DNA of 64,000 bases from Polaribacter aestuariivivens (GTDB lineage: Bacteria; Bacteroidota; Bacteroidia; Flavobacteriales; Flavobacteriaceae): the NCBI RefSeq assembly GCF_005885675.1, contig NZ_VANR01000008.1, forward strand, positions 62,721-126,720. Reading direction: 5' to 3'. The notes under the pieces are model-generated. The model was not told the DNA's origin and searched no databases. It was given only the letters and a program-made list of their open reading frames with translations. The position numbers were made by a program, and so were the translations under genes. This document shows positions 45,883-56,061 of the stretch, in pieces; positions within the stretch are counted from its first letter, which is position 1, and each line of letters begins with the position of its first letter.

Positions 45883-45911
45883 TCCTCTAAATTAATATAA
45901 ATATTTAAATA

Positions 45912-46073
45912 TTAACCTCCATTTGCTGGATCTTCCTCTTCATCCGGGTCTTGTCCATCTTCTCCACCAGTAGCTAAAATTTCCATTTTTGTAGTTTCAT
46001 CTTCTAAATCTGTACAAGATGTAAAAACTCCGTTTGCAAGTAATATTGCGAATACTAAAAACACTTTTTTCAT
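45912..46073 (-). CDS. 53-residue acidic lipoprotein-like microprotein
   Basis: A complete short frame from ATG at 46073 to TAA. Signal MKKVFLVFAILLANGVFTSC with a lipobox FTSC, then about 33 residues rich in Asp, Glu and Gly (ATGGEDGQDPDEEEDP). It lies 29 bases upstream of the histidine kinase gene on the same strand, so it is probably the first gene of the two-component operon and may be a cell-envelope ligand or leader for it. No family is known to me. Confidence 0.6.
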   Translation of the reverse strand: MKKVFLVFAILLANGVFTSCTDLEDETTKMEILATGGEDGQDPDEEEDPANGG

Positions 46074-46101
46074 GATTTGTTCTTTTAAAAATTAGACAAA
46101 A

Positions 46102-46150
46102 GTGTTGCTGTCCGAATTTTAGAATTCAGCTTTTTTGTTGCCAGCAACAC
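46102..46150. promoter_or_regulatory. Inverted repeat, possible operator for the kinase operon
   Basis: GTGTTGCTG (46102-46110) and CAGCAACAC (46142-46150) are perfect 9-base inverted arms. The right arm also forms a local palindrome TGTTGCCAGCAACA. The left arm overlaps the likely -7 region of the minus-strand operon. Confidence 0.45.
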
Positions 46151-46160
46151 ATTAAAATTT

Positions 46161-46182
46161 AAAAGAGTCGCGCGCCTCTTTT
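46161..46182. terminator. Hairpin with unusual GC-rich loop
   Basis: AAAAGAG (46161-46167) pairs with CTCTTTT (46176-46182) around loop TCGCGCGC, a rare G+C run in this genome. The short stem and lack of a nearby gene end make terminator function uncertain. Confidence 0.25.
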
Positions 46183-46378
46183 GCGGGAAGTTGTAAAATG
46201 AAATAGCTTTTTTAAATTGTTTTCCCACTTAAAATAAAGCCACTATTTAATTCTTGTTTTTAGAAGTAATTCTCTTTTCTTTTTTACAGAGAATTAATTC
46301 TACTGCAAATATCCAATGAGAACGAATGTTTCGATTAGAAAATGATTGGAAAAGAAATGGAAATGATTTTCTAAACAG

Positions 46379-46413
46379 TTTGGAAAATTTTTTCCAAATT
46401 ATTTCTAACTTTG
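46379..46413 (+). promoter_or_regulatory. Promoter with overlapping 20-bp perfect palindrome
   Basis: TTTGGAAAA-TT-TTTTCCAAA (46379-46398) is a perfect palindrome. It contains a TTG that can serve as -33, and TAACTTTG at 46406-46413 is a full -7 box 23 bases on. The half-site TTTGGAAAA recurs at 46410. The arrangement looks like a repressor operator over the -33 element of the gene at 46433. Confidence 0.6.
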
Positions 46414-46432
46414 GAAAACCAACAAAATAGCT

Positions 46433-47209
46433 ATGTTAAGAAAATTATTTACTGATTTATTTGAAAAATTAAAAACAGAAAAAGAAAATGATAGTATAAA
46501 AAAATATGGCTGTTTTAATTTTTTTATTGATAAAATTTTGGAGGAAAAATATCATAAGATAAATATTGTTTCCACAAAAACTCTTGCAAATTACTATAAT
46601 AAATATGTAGAAAACAGAAAAAATAAAGCTGGAGAACCCAACAACGAATTAAAAAATTTAATTGCTAAATATTTGGGTTTTGAAGATTATTCTGATTTCG
46701 AGGTTTCTTATAAAGAAATACAAATACCTCCTAATACTAACGCTACTTTAGAACCATTTACAAAAGAAGGTCTTGATACAAATAATGAAAACCCTCCAAA
46801 ACCTAAACCTAAATCATTCATCGAAAAATATAAAAAACAGCTAGTAGGTATTTCAATTTTAGCTTTTTTTACATCATCATATTTCATTTATAATAACACT
46901 TTAAAAAATTGTATTATTTGGCAAGAAAATCATTTTGAAACCTCTTCTTGTGATGATAAGTATGCTGTTGATAATACAATTTATAAAATTAATATTAACG
47001 AATTTAGAAAAGTAGAAGTGAACAGTGAAACTCAATTTTTTAAAAATGGAGATCCACTAATTTGGTATGGAAAATCTAAAACTGGAAAATTAGAATATTT
47101 TAATCACAGAGGAATTCATCCTGAAACTTTAAAAGAATTGAATCCAATTACAGAATATATCATAAATAAATATGTTTTTAATGAGGAAGAAAAAACGATT
47201 CAAAACTAA
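46433..47209 (+). CDS. Single-helix membrane protein, unknown
   Basis: A 258-residue protein. The cytoplasmic N-terminal ~90 residues are helical and end in the motif LKNLIAKYLGFEDYSDFEV, which I have seen at the N-terminus of other Bacteroidota signalling-type membrane proteins. A Pro/Lys-rich linker, one membrane helix (about residues 137-155) and an external ~100-residue domain with two Cys (NNTLKNCIIW, TSSCDDKYAVDN) follow. It is a single-gene unit behind a palindrome-bearing promoter and before a terminator. Function unknown. Confidence 0.65.
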   Translation: MLRKLFTDLFEKLKTEKENDSIKKYGCFNFFIDKILEEKYHKINIVSTKTLANYYNKYVENRKNKAGEPNNELKNLIAKYLGFEDYSDFEVSYKEIQIPPNTNATLEPFTKEGLDTNNENPPKPKPKSFIEKYKKQLVGISILAFFTSSYFIYNNTLKNCIIWQENHFETSSCDDKYAVDNTIYKININEFRKVEVNSETQFFKNGDPLIWYGKSKTGKLEYFNHRGIHPETLKELNPITEYIINKYVFNEEEKTIQN

Positions 47210-47210
47210 A

Positions 47211-47238
47211 AAAGCAACTAAATTTCTTTAGTTGCTTT
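47211..47238. terminator. Terminator between 46433 gene and ettA
   Basis: Perfect 12-bp stem AAAGCAACTAAA/TTTAGTTGCTTT with loop TTTC. Flanking A and T runs let it serve both the plus-strand gene and ettA on the minus strand. Confidence 0.88.
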
Positions 47239-47261
47239 CATTTTTTATTATAAATTGATAC

Positions 47262-48953
47262 TTATCGAATCAACTTTTTATATTTAATACGTTTTGGCAT
47301 TAAATCTCCACCCAAACGTTTCTTTTTGTTTTCTTCATAATCTGAGAAAGAACCTTCAAAGAAATATACTTGAGAGTCTCCTTCAAAAGCTAAAATGTGT
47401 GTACAAATTCTGTCTAAAAACCATCTATCGTGACTAATAACTACTGCACAACCTGCAAAATTTTCTAAACCTTCTTCTAAAGCTCTTAAAGTATTTACAT
47501 CTAAATCGTTTGTTGGCTCATCTAATAAAAGAACGTTTCCTTCTTCTTTCAAGGTCATTGCTAAATGTAAACGGTTTCTTTCTCCACCAGAAAGTGTTTC
47601 CACTTTCTTATTTTGCTCACTTCCAGAAAAATTGAATCTACTTAAATAAGCTCTAGAGTTTACTTGCTTACCTCCCATCATAACCAAATCTTGACCGTCA
47701 GAAAAGTTTTCCCAAATTGTTTTGTTTGGATCTATATCTGAATGGGCTTGATCTACATAAGCAATTTTTGCTGTATCACCTACTTTAAATTCACCTGCAT
47801 CAGGAGTTTCTTCTCCCATAATCATTCTAAAAATGGTAGTTTTACCAGCACCATTTGGCCCGATAATTCCAACAATTCCTGCTTGTGGTAAATTAAATTC
47901 TAAATTTTCATATAATAACTTATCTCCATATGCTTTAGAAACTCCTGAAGCTTGAATAACATTAGTTCCTAAACGTGGTCCATTAGGAATGTAAATTTCT
48001 AACTTTTCATCAACCTGTTTTTGGTCTTGACTCATTAATTTGTCGTAGTTTTTCAAACGTGCTTTTTGCTTTGTTTGACGCCCTTTTGCACCTTGACGAA
48101 CCCACTCTAACTCTCGTTCTAATGTTTTTTGACGCTTAGAAGCTGTTTTGCTTTCTTGCGCCATTCTTTGCGATTTCTGGTCTAACCAAGAAGAGTAATT
48201 TCCTTTCCAAGGAATTCCTTCTCCTCTATCTAATTCAAGAATCCATCCAGCAACATTGTCTAAGAAATATCTATCGTGTGTGACTGCAATTACAGTTCCT
48301 TTATATTGCGCTAAATGATGCTCTAACCAATGTACAGATTCTGCATCTAAATGGTTTGTTGGCTCATCTAACAATAAAATTTCTGGTTCTTGTAAAAGCA
48401 ATCTACATAAGGCAACTCTCCTTTTTTCACCTCCAGAAAGAACTCCAATTTTTTTGTCAGAATCTGGTGTTCTTAACGCATCCATTGCAATTTCTAACTT
48501 GGTATCTAATTCCCACGCATTTGCAGCATCAATTTTATCTTGTAGTTCTGCTTGTTGCGCCATTAGTTTTTCCATCTTATCTGCATCTGAATACACTTCT
48601 TCCAAACCAAACATATCGTTTATTTTGTTGTATTCGTCTAAAATAGCTACAGTTTCTGCTACACCTTCTTTAACCACTTCTAAAACTGTTTTTTCTGGAT
48701 CTAATTGAGGTTCTTGCTCTAAATACCCTACTTTATAACCTGGAGAAAAAGTAACATCGCCTTGAAAGTTTTTTTCAACACCTGCAATAATTTTTAGTAA
48801 AGTTGATTTTCCTGAACCATTCAAACCCAAAATACCAATTTTAGCTCCATAAAAGAAGCTTAAATAAATATCTTTTAACACTTGTTTTCCTGTAGATTGA
48901 TAGGTTTTTGAAACCTTATTCATGGAAAAAATTACTTTTTTATCATCACTCAT
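47262..48953 (-). CDS. ettA: ABC-F translation factor EttA
   Basis: EttA binds the ribosomal E site and gates entry into elongation according to ATP/ADP ratio. The 563-residue protein has two ABC domains with Walker A GLNGSGKST and GPNGAGKTT, signatures LSGGEKRRVALC and LSGGERNRLHLA, and Walker B LLLDEPTNHLD and LLLDEPTNDLD. The arm and linker regions of the EttA branch (residues about 95-125 and 245-300, with QESKTASKRQKTLERELEW) are present. There are no membrane helices. It is separated by 39 bases from the small membrane protein gene upstream. Confidence 0.95.
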   Translation of the reverse strand: MSDDKKVIFSMNKVSKTYQSTGKQVLKDIYLSFFYGAKIGILGLNGSGKSTLLKIIAGVEKNFQGDVTFSPGYKVGYLEQEPQLDPEKTVLEVVKEGVAETVAILDEYNKINDMFGLEEVYSDADKMEKLMAQQAELQDKIDAANAWELDTKLEIAMDALRTPDSDKKIGVLSGGEKRRVALCRLLLQEPEILLLDEPTNHLDAESVHWLEHHLAQYKGTVIAVTHDRYFLDNVAGWILELDRGEGIPWKGNYSSWLDQKSQRMAQESKTASKRQKTLERELEWVRQGAKGRQTKQKARLKNYDKLMSQDQKQVDEKLEIYIPNGPRLGTNVIQASGVSKAYGDKLLYENLEFNLPQAGIVGIIGPNGAGKTTIFRMIMGEETPDAGEFKVGDTAKIAYVDQAHSDIDPNKTIWENFSDGQDLVMMGGKQVNSRAYLSRFNFSGSEQNKKVETLSGGERNRLHLAMTLKEEGNVLLLDEPTNDLDVNTLRALEEGLENFAGCAVVISHDRWFLDRICTHILAFEGDSQVYFFEGSFSDYEENKKKRLGGDLMPKRIKYKKLIR

Positions 48954-48992
48954 TTTTTAAAATACTTTTAAATTATTAATTATAATTTTTTA

Positions 48993-49175
48993 TTACACTC
49001 TACCCTTTAAGGCGTTAAACACCCAGGCAATTGCAAAGAAACCAAAACCTACAGCTGCAAAACCCCAGCCAGCAACATCATCGTACCTAAATGCGCCTAA
49101 AGCTATTAAACCCAATCCTACTAAAATCATAATAAAAGTTGCCCACGCAAGCACTGTATTTTTGTTCATTCCCAT
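48993..49175 (-). CDS. CAL67264-family mini membrane protein
   Basis: A 60-residue protein with two membrane helices (about residues 8-27 and 34-55) and the loop AFRYDDVAGWGFAAVGFGFF. It matches what I remember of the short CAL67264 family restricted to Flavobacteriia, whose function is unknown. Start at 49175; a second ATG at 49169 is possible. It lies upstream of ettA on the same strand and may share its transcript. Confidence 0.72.
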   Translation of the reverse strand: MGMNKNTVLAWATFIMILVGLGLIALGAFRYDDVAGWGFAAVGFGFFAIAWVFNALKGRV

Positions 49176-49584
49176 AATTTATTACTGTTAGTTCGTTTTT
49201 AGTTAATTTACAAATATCGCTAAATTATTTTGTTTGTTCAAGTCGGTTTTTAGTAAAAAGTATTATTTCAAAACATATTAGTAAATGTAACTGCCTTTAC
49301 AATATGAAACAGCTAACCATTATTTATATTTTTATGGGTATCTGCAATTTTTTTGAATGCTGATAATATATCCAAATACTTTTTCCAAAGACTCTTTTGT
49401 ATTTTATAAAAGCAGGAATTGTGTATAATTTACCACTCGTATACCTTTTAAATTGGTTGAAAGATTAATTTTTATTGAAGGAAAACTCAAAAATAAAAAA
49501 GGAAACTACTGAAGTTGTAAATACTATTAAAAACCCAATTAATAAAATGGTTAGAAGCTATATTTAAAATTAAAACTAAATATA
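49176..49584. other. Decayed intergenic stretch
   Basis: No intact gene. A short plus-strand frame 49304-49363 encodes MKQLTIIYIFMGICNFFEC, which looks like the start of an exported protein but stops at once. Stops then occur in all plus frames until the recognisable fragment at 49585. The stretch is best read as the eroded 5' part of that pseudogene. Confidence 0.4.
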
Positions 49585-49692
49585 TATCACTATAAATTTA
49601 TTGTAGATGGCAGTTGGGAATTAGATCCAAATAACTCTATTAAAGAGTATGATGGAAATGGCCATATAAACTCCGTAATAATGGTAAAATAA
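49585..49692 (+). pseudogene. Remnant of a glycogen-binding (CBM48/AMPK-type) domain protein
   Basis: The plus-strand frame ending at 49692 encodes YHYKFIVDGSWELDPNN, SIKEYDGNGHINSVIMVK and stop. This is the C-terminal half of an AMPK/isoamylase-type glycogen-binding domain, whose pattern YKFIVDG-x-W-x-x-DP-N...DGxGN-x-NSV is clear. The frame is closed by a stop at 49552, and no start or catalytic domain is present. The remains of the gene seem to have been lost by several mutations or a deletion. Confidence 0.6.
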
Positions 49693-49708
49693 TAATATTT
49701 TTTATCTA

Positions 49709-50251
49709 TTAAAACCTTCTTCCACCTCCTAAGCCTCTTCTGTTGATGTTTGAAGGCTCTCTTGCGCTATTTGTTTTTGATGTTTCTGGTAATAACTTTC
49801 TTTTTTGTGCTTTTTGATATTTTATCCACTTTTTATATTGTCTTCTAGACAAAATTTCTTCGAAATCACTATTCAACACTTTTTCTAGTTTACCTATACT
49901 ATCTCTAATTGGTAAAATAGTTGTTTCAATTTGAGTTCTTACTTTATTTCTTAAATCTGCATTAGTGTACAATTGTTTACCTAATGAATTTACAGTTACC
50001 TCTAAATCTTGTAATTTTTGAAAGTTTAAAAAAGATATATTTTTTATTTTGTCATTATAGCTTCTTAAAGATTTAAATACTTTAGCTTTTAAAACATCAT
50101 CTTTAACTTTTATTTTTTCTGGAACTTCAAAATAATTATAATAAAAAATGTTTGCTGCGTTTTTAGCATCGTATTTTGCCATTTCTGGAGCCTCTTGAGC
50201 TACAGAACTGAACCCTAAAAATAACACTATAAGTATTAATATGTTTTTCAT
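49709..50251 (-). CDS. Exported helical protein of unknown function
   Basis: A 180-residue protein. I start it at 50251 (MKNILILIVLFLGFSSVAQ, a clean signal peptide) instead of 50272. The mature part is helical with Lys/Glu-rich segments (LRNKVRTQIETTILPIRDSIGKLEKVLNSDFEEILSRRQYKKWIKYQKAQKRK), reminiscent of Spy/CpxP-like periplasmic proteins. It ends in an Arg/Gly tail (RRGLGGGRRF). It lies 35 bases downstream of fadH on the same strand. Homology to Spy is only a resemblance. Confidence 0.6.
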   Translation of the reverse strand: MKNILILIVLFLGFSSVAQEAPEMAKYDAKNAANIFYYNYFEVPEKIKVKDDVLKAKVFKSLRSYNDKIKNISFLNFQKLQDLEVTVNSLGKQLYTNADLRNKVRTQIETTILPIRDSIGKLEKVLNSDFEEILSRRQYKKWIKYQKAQKRKLLPETSKTNSAREPSNINRRGLGGGRRF

Positions 50252-50286
50252 TTTATAAATTTTATAATGCAAAAATAGGAAAACCT

Positions 50287-53155
<2,869 letters not shown>

Positions 53156-53180
53156 AATTTTTATTTTTAAGATTTGTCTC

Positions 53181-53225
53181 CTTGAGCGCAGTCGAAAGGT
53201 TAATTAGTTCTCGACTGCGCTCGAA
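53181..53225. repeat. Palindromic dispersed repeat (GAGCGCAGTCGA family)
   Basis: Arms CTTGAGCGCAGTCGA (53181-53195) and TCGACTGCGCTCGAA (53211-53225) pair over 14 of 15 positions with a 15-base loop. The core CGAGCGCAGTCGA is a sequence that I remember as dispersed in many copies in Flavobacteriia intergenic regions. It is far richer in G+C than its surroundings and lies between the two pirin genes. Confidence 0.7.
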
Positions 53226-53257
53226 CTGACAACTTTATAAAATTTTAAACTTAAATT

Positions 53258-54127
53258 CTAATATAAATGCCCCATTTTTCCTTGCTGAAAATCGCGCATT
53301 GCTTCTAAAATTTCTGTCTGTGTGTTCATTACATAAGGTCCGTATTGTGTCACTTTTTCTTTAATTGGAGCTCCTGAAAGTATTAATAAACTACTTTGCT
53401 TTTTTGCTTCAAATTCAATAAAGTTTCCATCTTGGTTGAATGTAATCATTTGGTTTTCTCCTTTTTTTAAAACTTCAGTATTATTAACCATAATTTCTCC
53501 TTCCAATAGGTAAATTAAAGATTGATGATTCTCTGGAAGTTCAATTTCCATATGTCCGTTTTCTTGCGCAATTGCAGTAAAAACATTTACTTCAGTTTGT
53601 GTTTTAATCAACCCATTTTCACCAAATTGAGTTCCTGCAACGATATTCAACTGCACTTTTTTGTCTTCAGAAAATACCTTCGGAATTTGTTCGTCTTCTA
53701 AATGTTGATAATTTGGTGGAATCATTTTGTCTTTTGCTGGTAAATTCAACCATAATTGAATTCCCTCTAACTCACCACCTTTTTTAACAAACTCTTTTGT
53801 GGGTGCTTCTGCGTGAATAATTCCACGTCCAGCAGTTGTCCACTGAACTCCACCTGCTTTTACCACCATTTCATTTCCCAAAGAATCTCTGTGCAATTGT
53901 TCGCCTTTAAAAAGCAACGTAATTGGCTCAAAACCTCTGTGAGGATGTGGGCCTAAATCAAACGGATTGTTAAATTCTGAAATAGCATAAGGTCCATAAT
54001 GATGCAATAATAAAAACGGATCTACATTTTCAATTCCTTGTGTTGGCAATGGTTGACGTAACTTTATTGGCCCCATATTTACTAATGGACTTGCAACTTT
54101 ATGCTGAACTGTTTTTTGTGTTTTCAT
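53258..54127 (-). CDS. Pirin-family protein (long type)
   Basis: A 289-residue bicupin with the pirin signature: NVDPFLLLHHYGP, then FDLGPHPHRGFEPITLLFKGEQLHRDSLGN with the His-x-His and His of the metal site, and GRGIIHAEAP. The C-terminal cupin lacks metal ligands, as usual. It is preceded by a 20-bp palindrome at 54200 that matches one near the DoxX promoter, suggesting control by the adjacent MarR protein. Confidence 0.92.
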   Translation of the reverse strand: MKTQKTVQHKVASPLVNMGPIKLRQPLPTQGIENVDPFLLLHHYGPYAISEFNNPFDLGPHPHRGFEPITLLFKGEQLHRDSLGNEMVVKAGGVQWTTAGRGIIHAEAPTKEFVKKGGELEGIQLWLNLPAKDKMIPPNYQHLEDEQIPKVFSEDKKVQLNIVAGTQFGENGLIKTQTEVNVFTAIAQENGHMEIELPENHQSLIYLLEGEIMVNNTEVLKKGENQMITFNQDGNFIEFEAKKQSSLLILSGAPIKEKVTQYGPYVMNTQTEILEAMRDFQQGKMGHLY

Positions 54128-54199
54128 AATGTTATTATTTCTTCTCGATACAATTCCAATAAAAAATTGGGATTACTGAAATTTGTAGCGAGATTTTAT

Positions 54200-54219
54200 T
54201 TATTTTCCGAGGAAAATAA
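54200..54219. promoter_or_regulatory. 20-bp palindrome, candidate MarR operator (pirin promoter)
   Basis: TTATTTTCC-GA-GGAAAATAA is a perfect inverted repeat between the marR stop and the pirin ATG. The site at 56457 shares 17 of its 18 arm bases. Confidence 0.6.
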
Positions 54220-54234
54220 TTTTATAAATTTTTT

Positions 54235-54672
54235 CTAACGTATTTTGTCTAACAAATCACTTAACAAAGAAGCTTCTTTCTCAGTTAAATTATCTAAAAA
54301 AGAAAGGTTTTTATTGATATCTATGGTAGAAAGTAATTTTAGCCCTTCTTCTGTAATTTGAACATACACAACCCTTCTGTCATGTTCGCAACGAATTCTT
54401 TCTATTAAATTTTTGTCACACAATTTATCCATTAAACGTGTTGCATTTGGTGCACGTTCAATCATTCTATCTTTTATAACCTGAACCTTGATTTCTTTTT
54501 TTGCTCCTCTTAAAATTCGTAAAATATTAAACTGTTGTGGTGAAATTCCATAAGGTTTAAAAAAGTCGTTTTCTTTACTATTGAGCCAGTTTGCTGTATA
54601 TTTTATATTGATTAACGCTTTTATCTTCTCATTTTTAAAATTCGATTGTATGTCTTTAGAAATGTCTCCCAT
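54235..54672 (-). CDS. MarR-family transcriptional regulator
   Basis: A 145-residue winged-helix regulator. The pattern is MarR-like: N-terminal dimer helix, YGISPQQFNILRILRG, the recognition helix RAPNATRLMDKLCDKNLIERIRCEHDRRVVYVQITEEG (wing with D-R-R) and a C-terminal dimer helix. No obvious redox Cys pair (one Cys in LCDK, one in RCEHD). It lies in the middle of the redox gene cluster. A tandem 7-base repeat ends 2 bases before its ATG. It is the likely binder of the paired palindromes at 54200 and 56457. Confidence 0.88.
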   Translation of the reverse strand: MGDISKDIQSNFKNEKIKALINIKYTANWLNSKENDFFKPYGISPQQFNILRILRGAKKEIKVQVIKDRMIERAPNATRLMDKLCDKNLIERIRCEHDRRVVYVQITEEGLKLLSTIDINKNLSFLDNLTEKEASLLSDLLDKIR

Positions 54673-54673
54673 A

Positions 54674-54714
54674 TATTCAGTATTCAGTATTCAGTATTCA
54701 GTATTCAGTATTCA
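54674..54714. repeat. Tandem 7-base repeat (TATTCAG)n before marR
   Basis: Five full copies and a partial sixth of TATTCAG, beginning one base upstream of the marR start codon. No ribosome-binding site lies between the repeat and the ATG. Confidence 0.9.
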
Positions 54715-54792
54715 AAACTAAAAAACTTTGCATTTCTGAAACTTTGCAAAACAGAAAATTTTGAATTTTAGACGTTGAACTTTGAACTAATT

Positions 54793-55041
54793 TTACGCTC
54801 TTAATTTTAAATCTTGCATAATTTTATTAAACTCTTCTGTTGTAGGTGTTAAATACACAGTATCATCTACAAATAACGTTGGAAATTTTGCAACTCCATT
54901 ATACAGCTCTTTACTATGTTCTCTAGCTTCTACATCTTTAGAAATATCTTTATAAACATATGGGACTTCTGTAGAATTTAAGAAATTCTTAAAAGCTACT
55001 GTGTATGCATGTCCTTGTTTTCCGTATAAGATTATTTTCAT
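54793..55041 (-). CDS. Glutaredoxin-fold protein lacking the active-site cysteines
   Basis: An 82-residue protein with the glutaredoxin pattern: beta strand MKIILYGKQGH, helix AYTVAFKNFLNS, strand YVYKDI, the cis-proline loop AKFPTLFVDD and a final helix. The CxxC position reads G-H-A-Y, and no Cys occurs anywhere in the chain, so it cannot do thiol-disulfide exchange. It follows the FMN reductase gene by 3 bases and probably forms an operon with it. A binding or scaffold role is inferred. Confidence 0.75.
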   Translation of the reverse strand: MKIILYGKQGHAYTVAFKNFLNSTEVPYVYKDISKDVEAREHSKELYNGVAKFPTLFVDDTVYLTPTTEEFNKIMQDLKLRA

Positions 55042-55044
55042 AAT

Positions 55045-55581
55045 TTAATTATTTAGTAAATTTTCGAACTGTTCTATTTTTTGAGTTAACAAGGTTAAAT
55101 ACTCTTCATTTACAATTTTACCTTCTTTAAAATTATCTGAAAAATTTGGTAATGAGAAAGTTAGCAATTCTTTTGCTGCATGTCTTGGAAAACGTTGTTC
55201 TGCTGCTGCTAAAACAAACTTACCTCCCATACCTCCTGGAGATGTTGCCATTAATAAAACTGGCTTTTCTCTAAATATTTTATTGTTTATTCTCGAACAC
55301 CAATCAAATATATTTTTAAATGCTGCTGCATAAGAACCATTGTGTTCTGCTAATGACAAAATGAATCCATCGTAATTATCGAACATTTCAGATAATTTAG
55401 TCATATCATTTGGAAAACCATTTTCATTTTCTTCGTCTTCGCTATAAATTGGTGCAGAAAAGTCTCTCAAATCAATAATATCAAAAGTTGCTTCGTTTAA
55501 ACTTTCTGCAGTAAATGTTGCTAATTTTTTATTTATTGATGTTGAACTTGTGCTTCCTGCAAATGCTAATATCTTTTTCAT
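55045..55581 (-). CDS. NADPH-dependent FMN reductase
   Basis: A 178-residue flavodoxin-fold reductase. The N-terminal phosphate loop AGSTSSTSINKKLA binds FMN, LSLAEHNGSYAAAFKNIFDW is the typical second flavin contact (here LAEHNGSY instead of the usual PEYNGS), and SPGGMGG lies in the third loop. Such enzymes reduce quinones, azo or metal compounds. It is 3 bases before the glutaredoxin-like gene; a repeat-filled gap separates it from osmC upstream. Confidence 0.87.
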   Translation of the reverse strand: MKKILAFAGSTSSTSINKKLATFTAESLNEATFDIIDLRDFSAPIYSEDEENENGFPNDMTKLSEMFDNYDGFILSLAEHNGSYAAAFKNIFDWCSRINNKIFREKPVLLMATSPGGMGGKFVLAAAEQRFPRHAAKELLTFSLPNFSDNFKEGKIVNEEYLTLLTQKIEQFENLLNN

Positions 55582-55590
55582 ATATTAAAA

Positions 55591-55671
55591 ATGTTTAATT
55601 GTGTAATTGTTTAATTATCTCTTTTGAACTGAAACTGCCACTAAAAACTGTGACTGCCTACTAAACTACTG
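55591..55671. repeat. Low-complexity ACT/CTG-rich repeat tract
   Basis: GTTTAATTGTGTAATTGTTTAATT is followed by degenerate units ACTGAAACTGCCACT, AAAACTGTGACTGCCTACT and AACTACTGAATACT. The tract fills the gap between the FMN reductase and OsmC genes and runs over the OsmC stop codon. It resembles the heptamer tract at 54674. Confidence 0.5.
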
Positions 55672-56061
55672 AATACTACTAACTATTTCAGTTTCTCCTT
55701 TTACCATTTTAGCTACTGGACATTTGCCAGCAATTTCTAACAATTTCGTTTTTTGTTTTTCGTCAATTTCTTTTGAAAATGAAATTTCTTCTTTTAAATA
55801 AGAACCATTTTCATTTTTAACTTGCGAAACGTTTACAGTTATTTCGCCAACATCCCAACCTTTTCTTTCGGCATACATTCTTAAAGTGATAGCAACACAA
55901 CCTCCAATTGCTGTAAGTAAATACTCTACTGGTGTTGGTCCATTATCATCTCCACCGAAATTTACTGGCTCATCTATAACTGCAAAATGATTTCTCATTT
56001 TTGCTTCTGCTAAATAGTTTTTAGTTGTTAAAACTACTTTTGATGTGGTATTATTTGCCAT
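55666..56061 (-). CDS. OsmC/Ohr-family peroxiredoxin-like protein
   Basis: A 131-residue OsmC-type protein that reduces organic hydroperoxides with two Cys. The first conserved Cys is in LLTAIGGCVAITLRMYAERKGW and the second in EIAGKCPVAKMV; GPTPVEYLL precedes the first. The start overlaps the doxX end by 11 bases, so the two are coupled. The C-terminal residues are encoded by the repeat tract that follows, which suggests that the original end was altered. Confidence 0.9.
   Translation of the reverse strand: MANNTTSKVVLTTKNYLAEAKMRNHFAVIDEPVNFGGDDNGPTPVEYLLTAIGGCVAITLRMYAERKGWDVGEITVNVSQVKNENGSYLKEEISFSKEIDEKQKTKLLEIAGKCPVAKMVKGETEIVSSIQ

Larger units (their letters stand above)
46074..46378. 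other. Divergent intergenic region with several inverted repeats
   Basis: This spacer between the minus-strand microprotein/kinase operon and the plus-strand gene at 46433 holds no gene. It contains the TGTTGC-type inverted repeat (46102-46150), a GC-rich-loop hairpin (46161-46182) and, at its right edge, a perfect palindrome (46379). CACTTTTG on the minus strand at 46097-46104, a 7-of-8 match to TAnnTTTG, is the best promoter candidate for the kinase operon. Confidence 0.5.
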
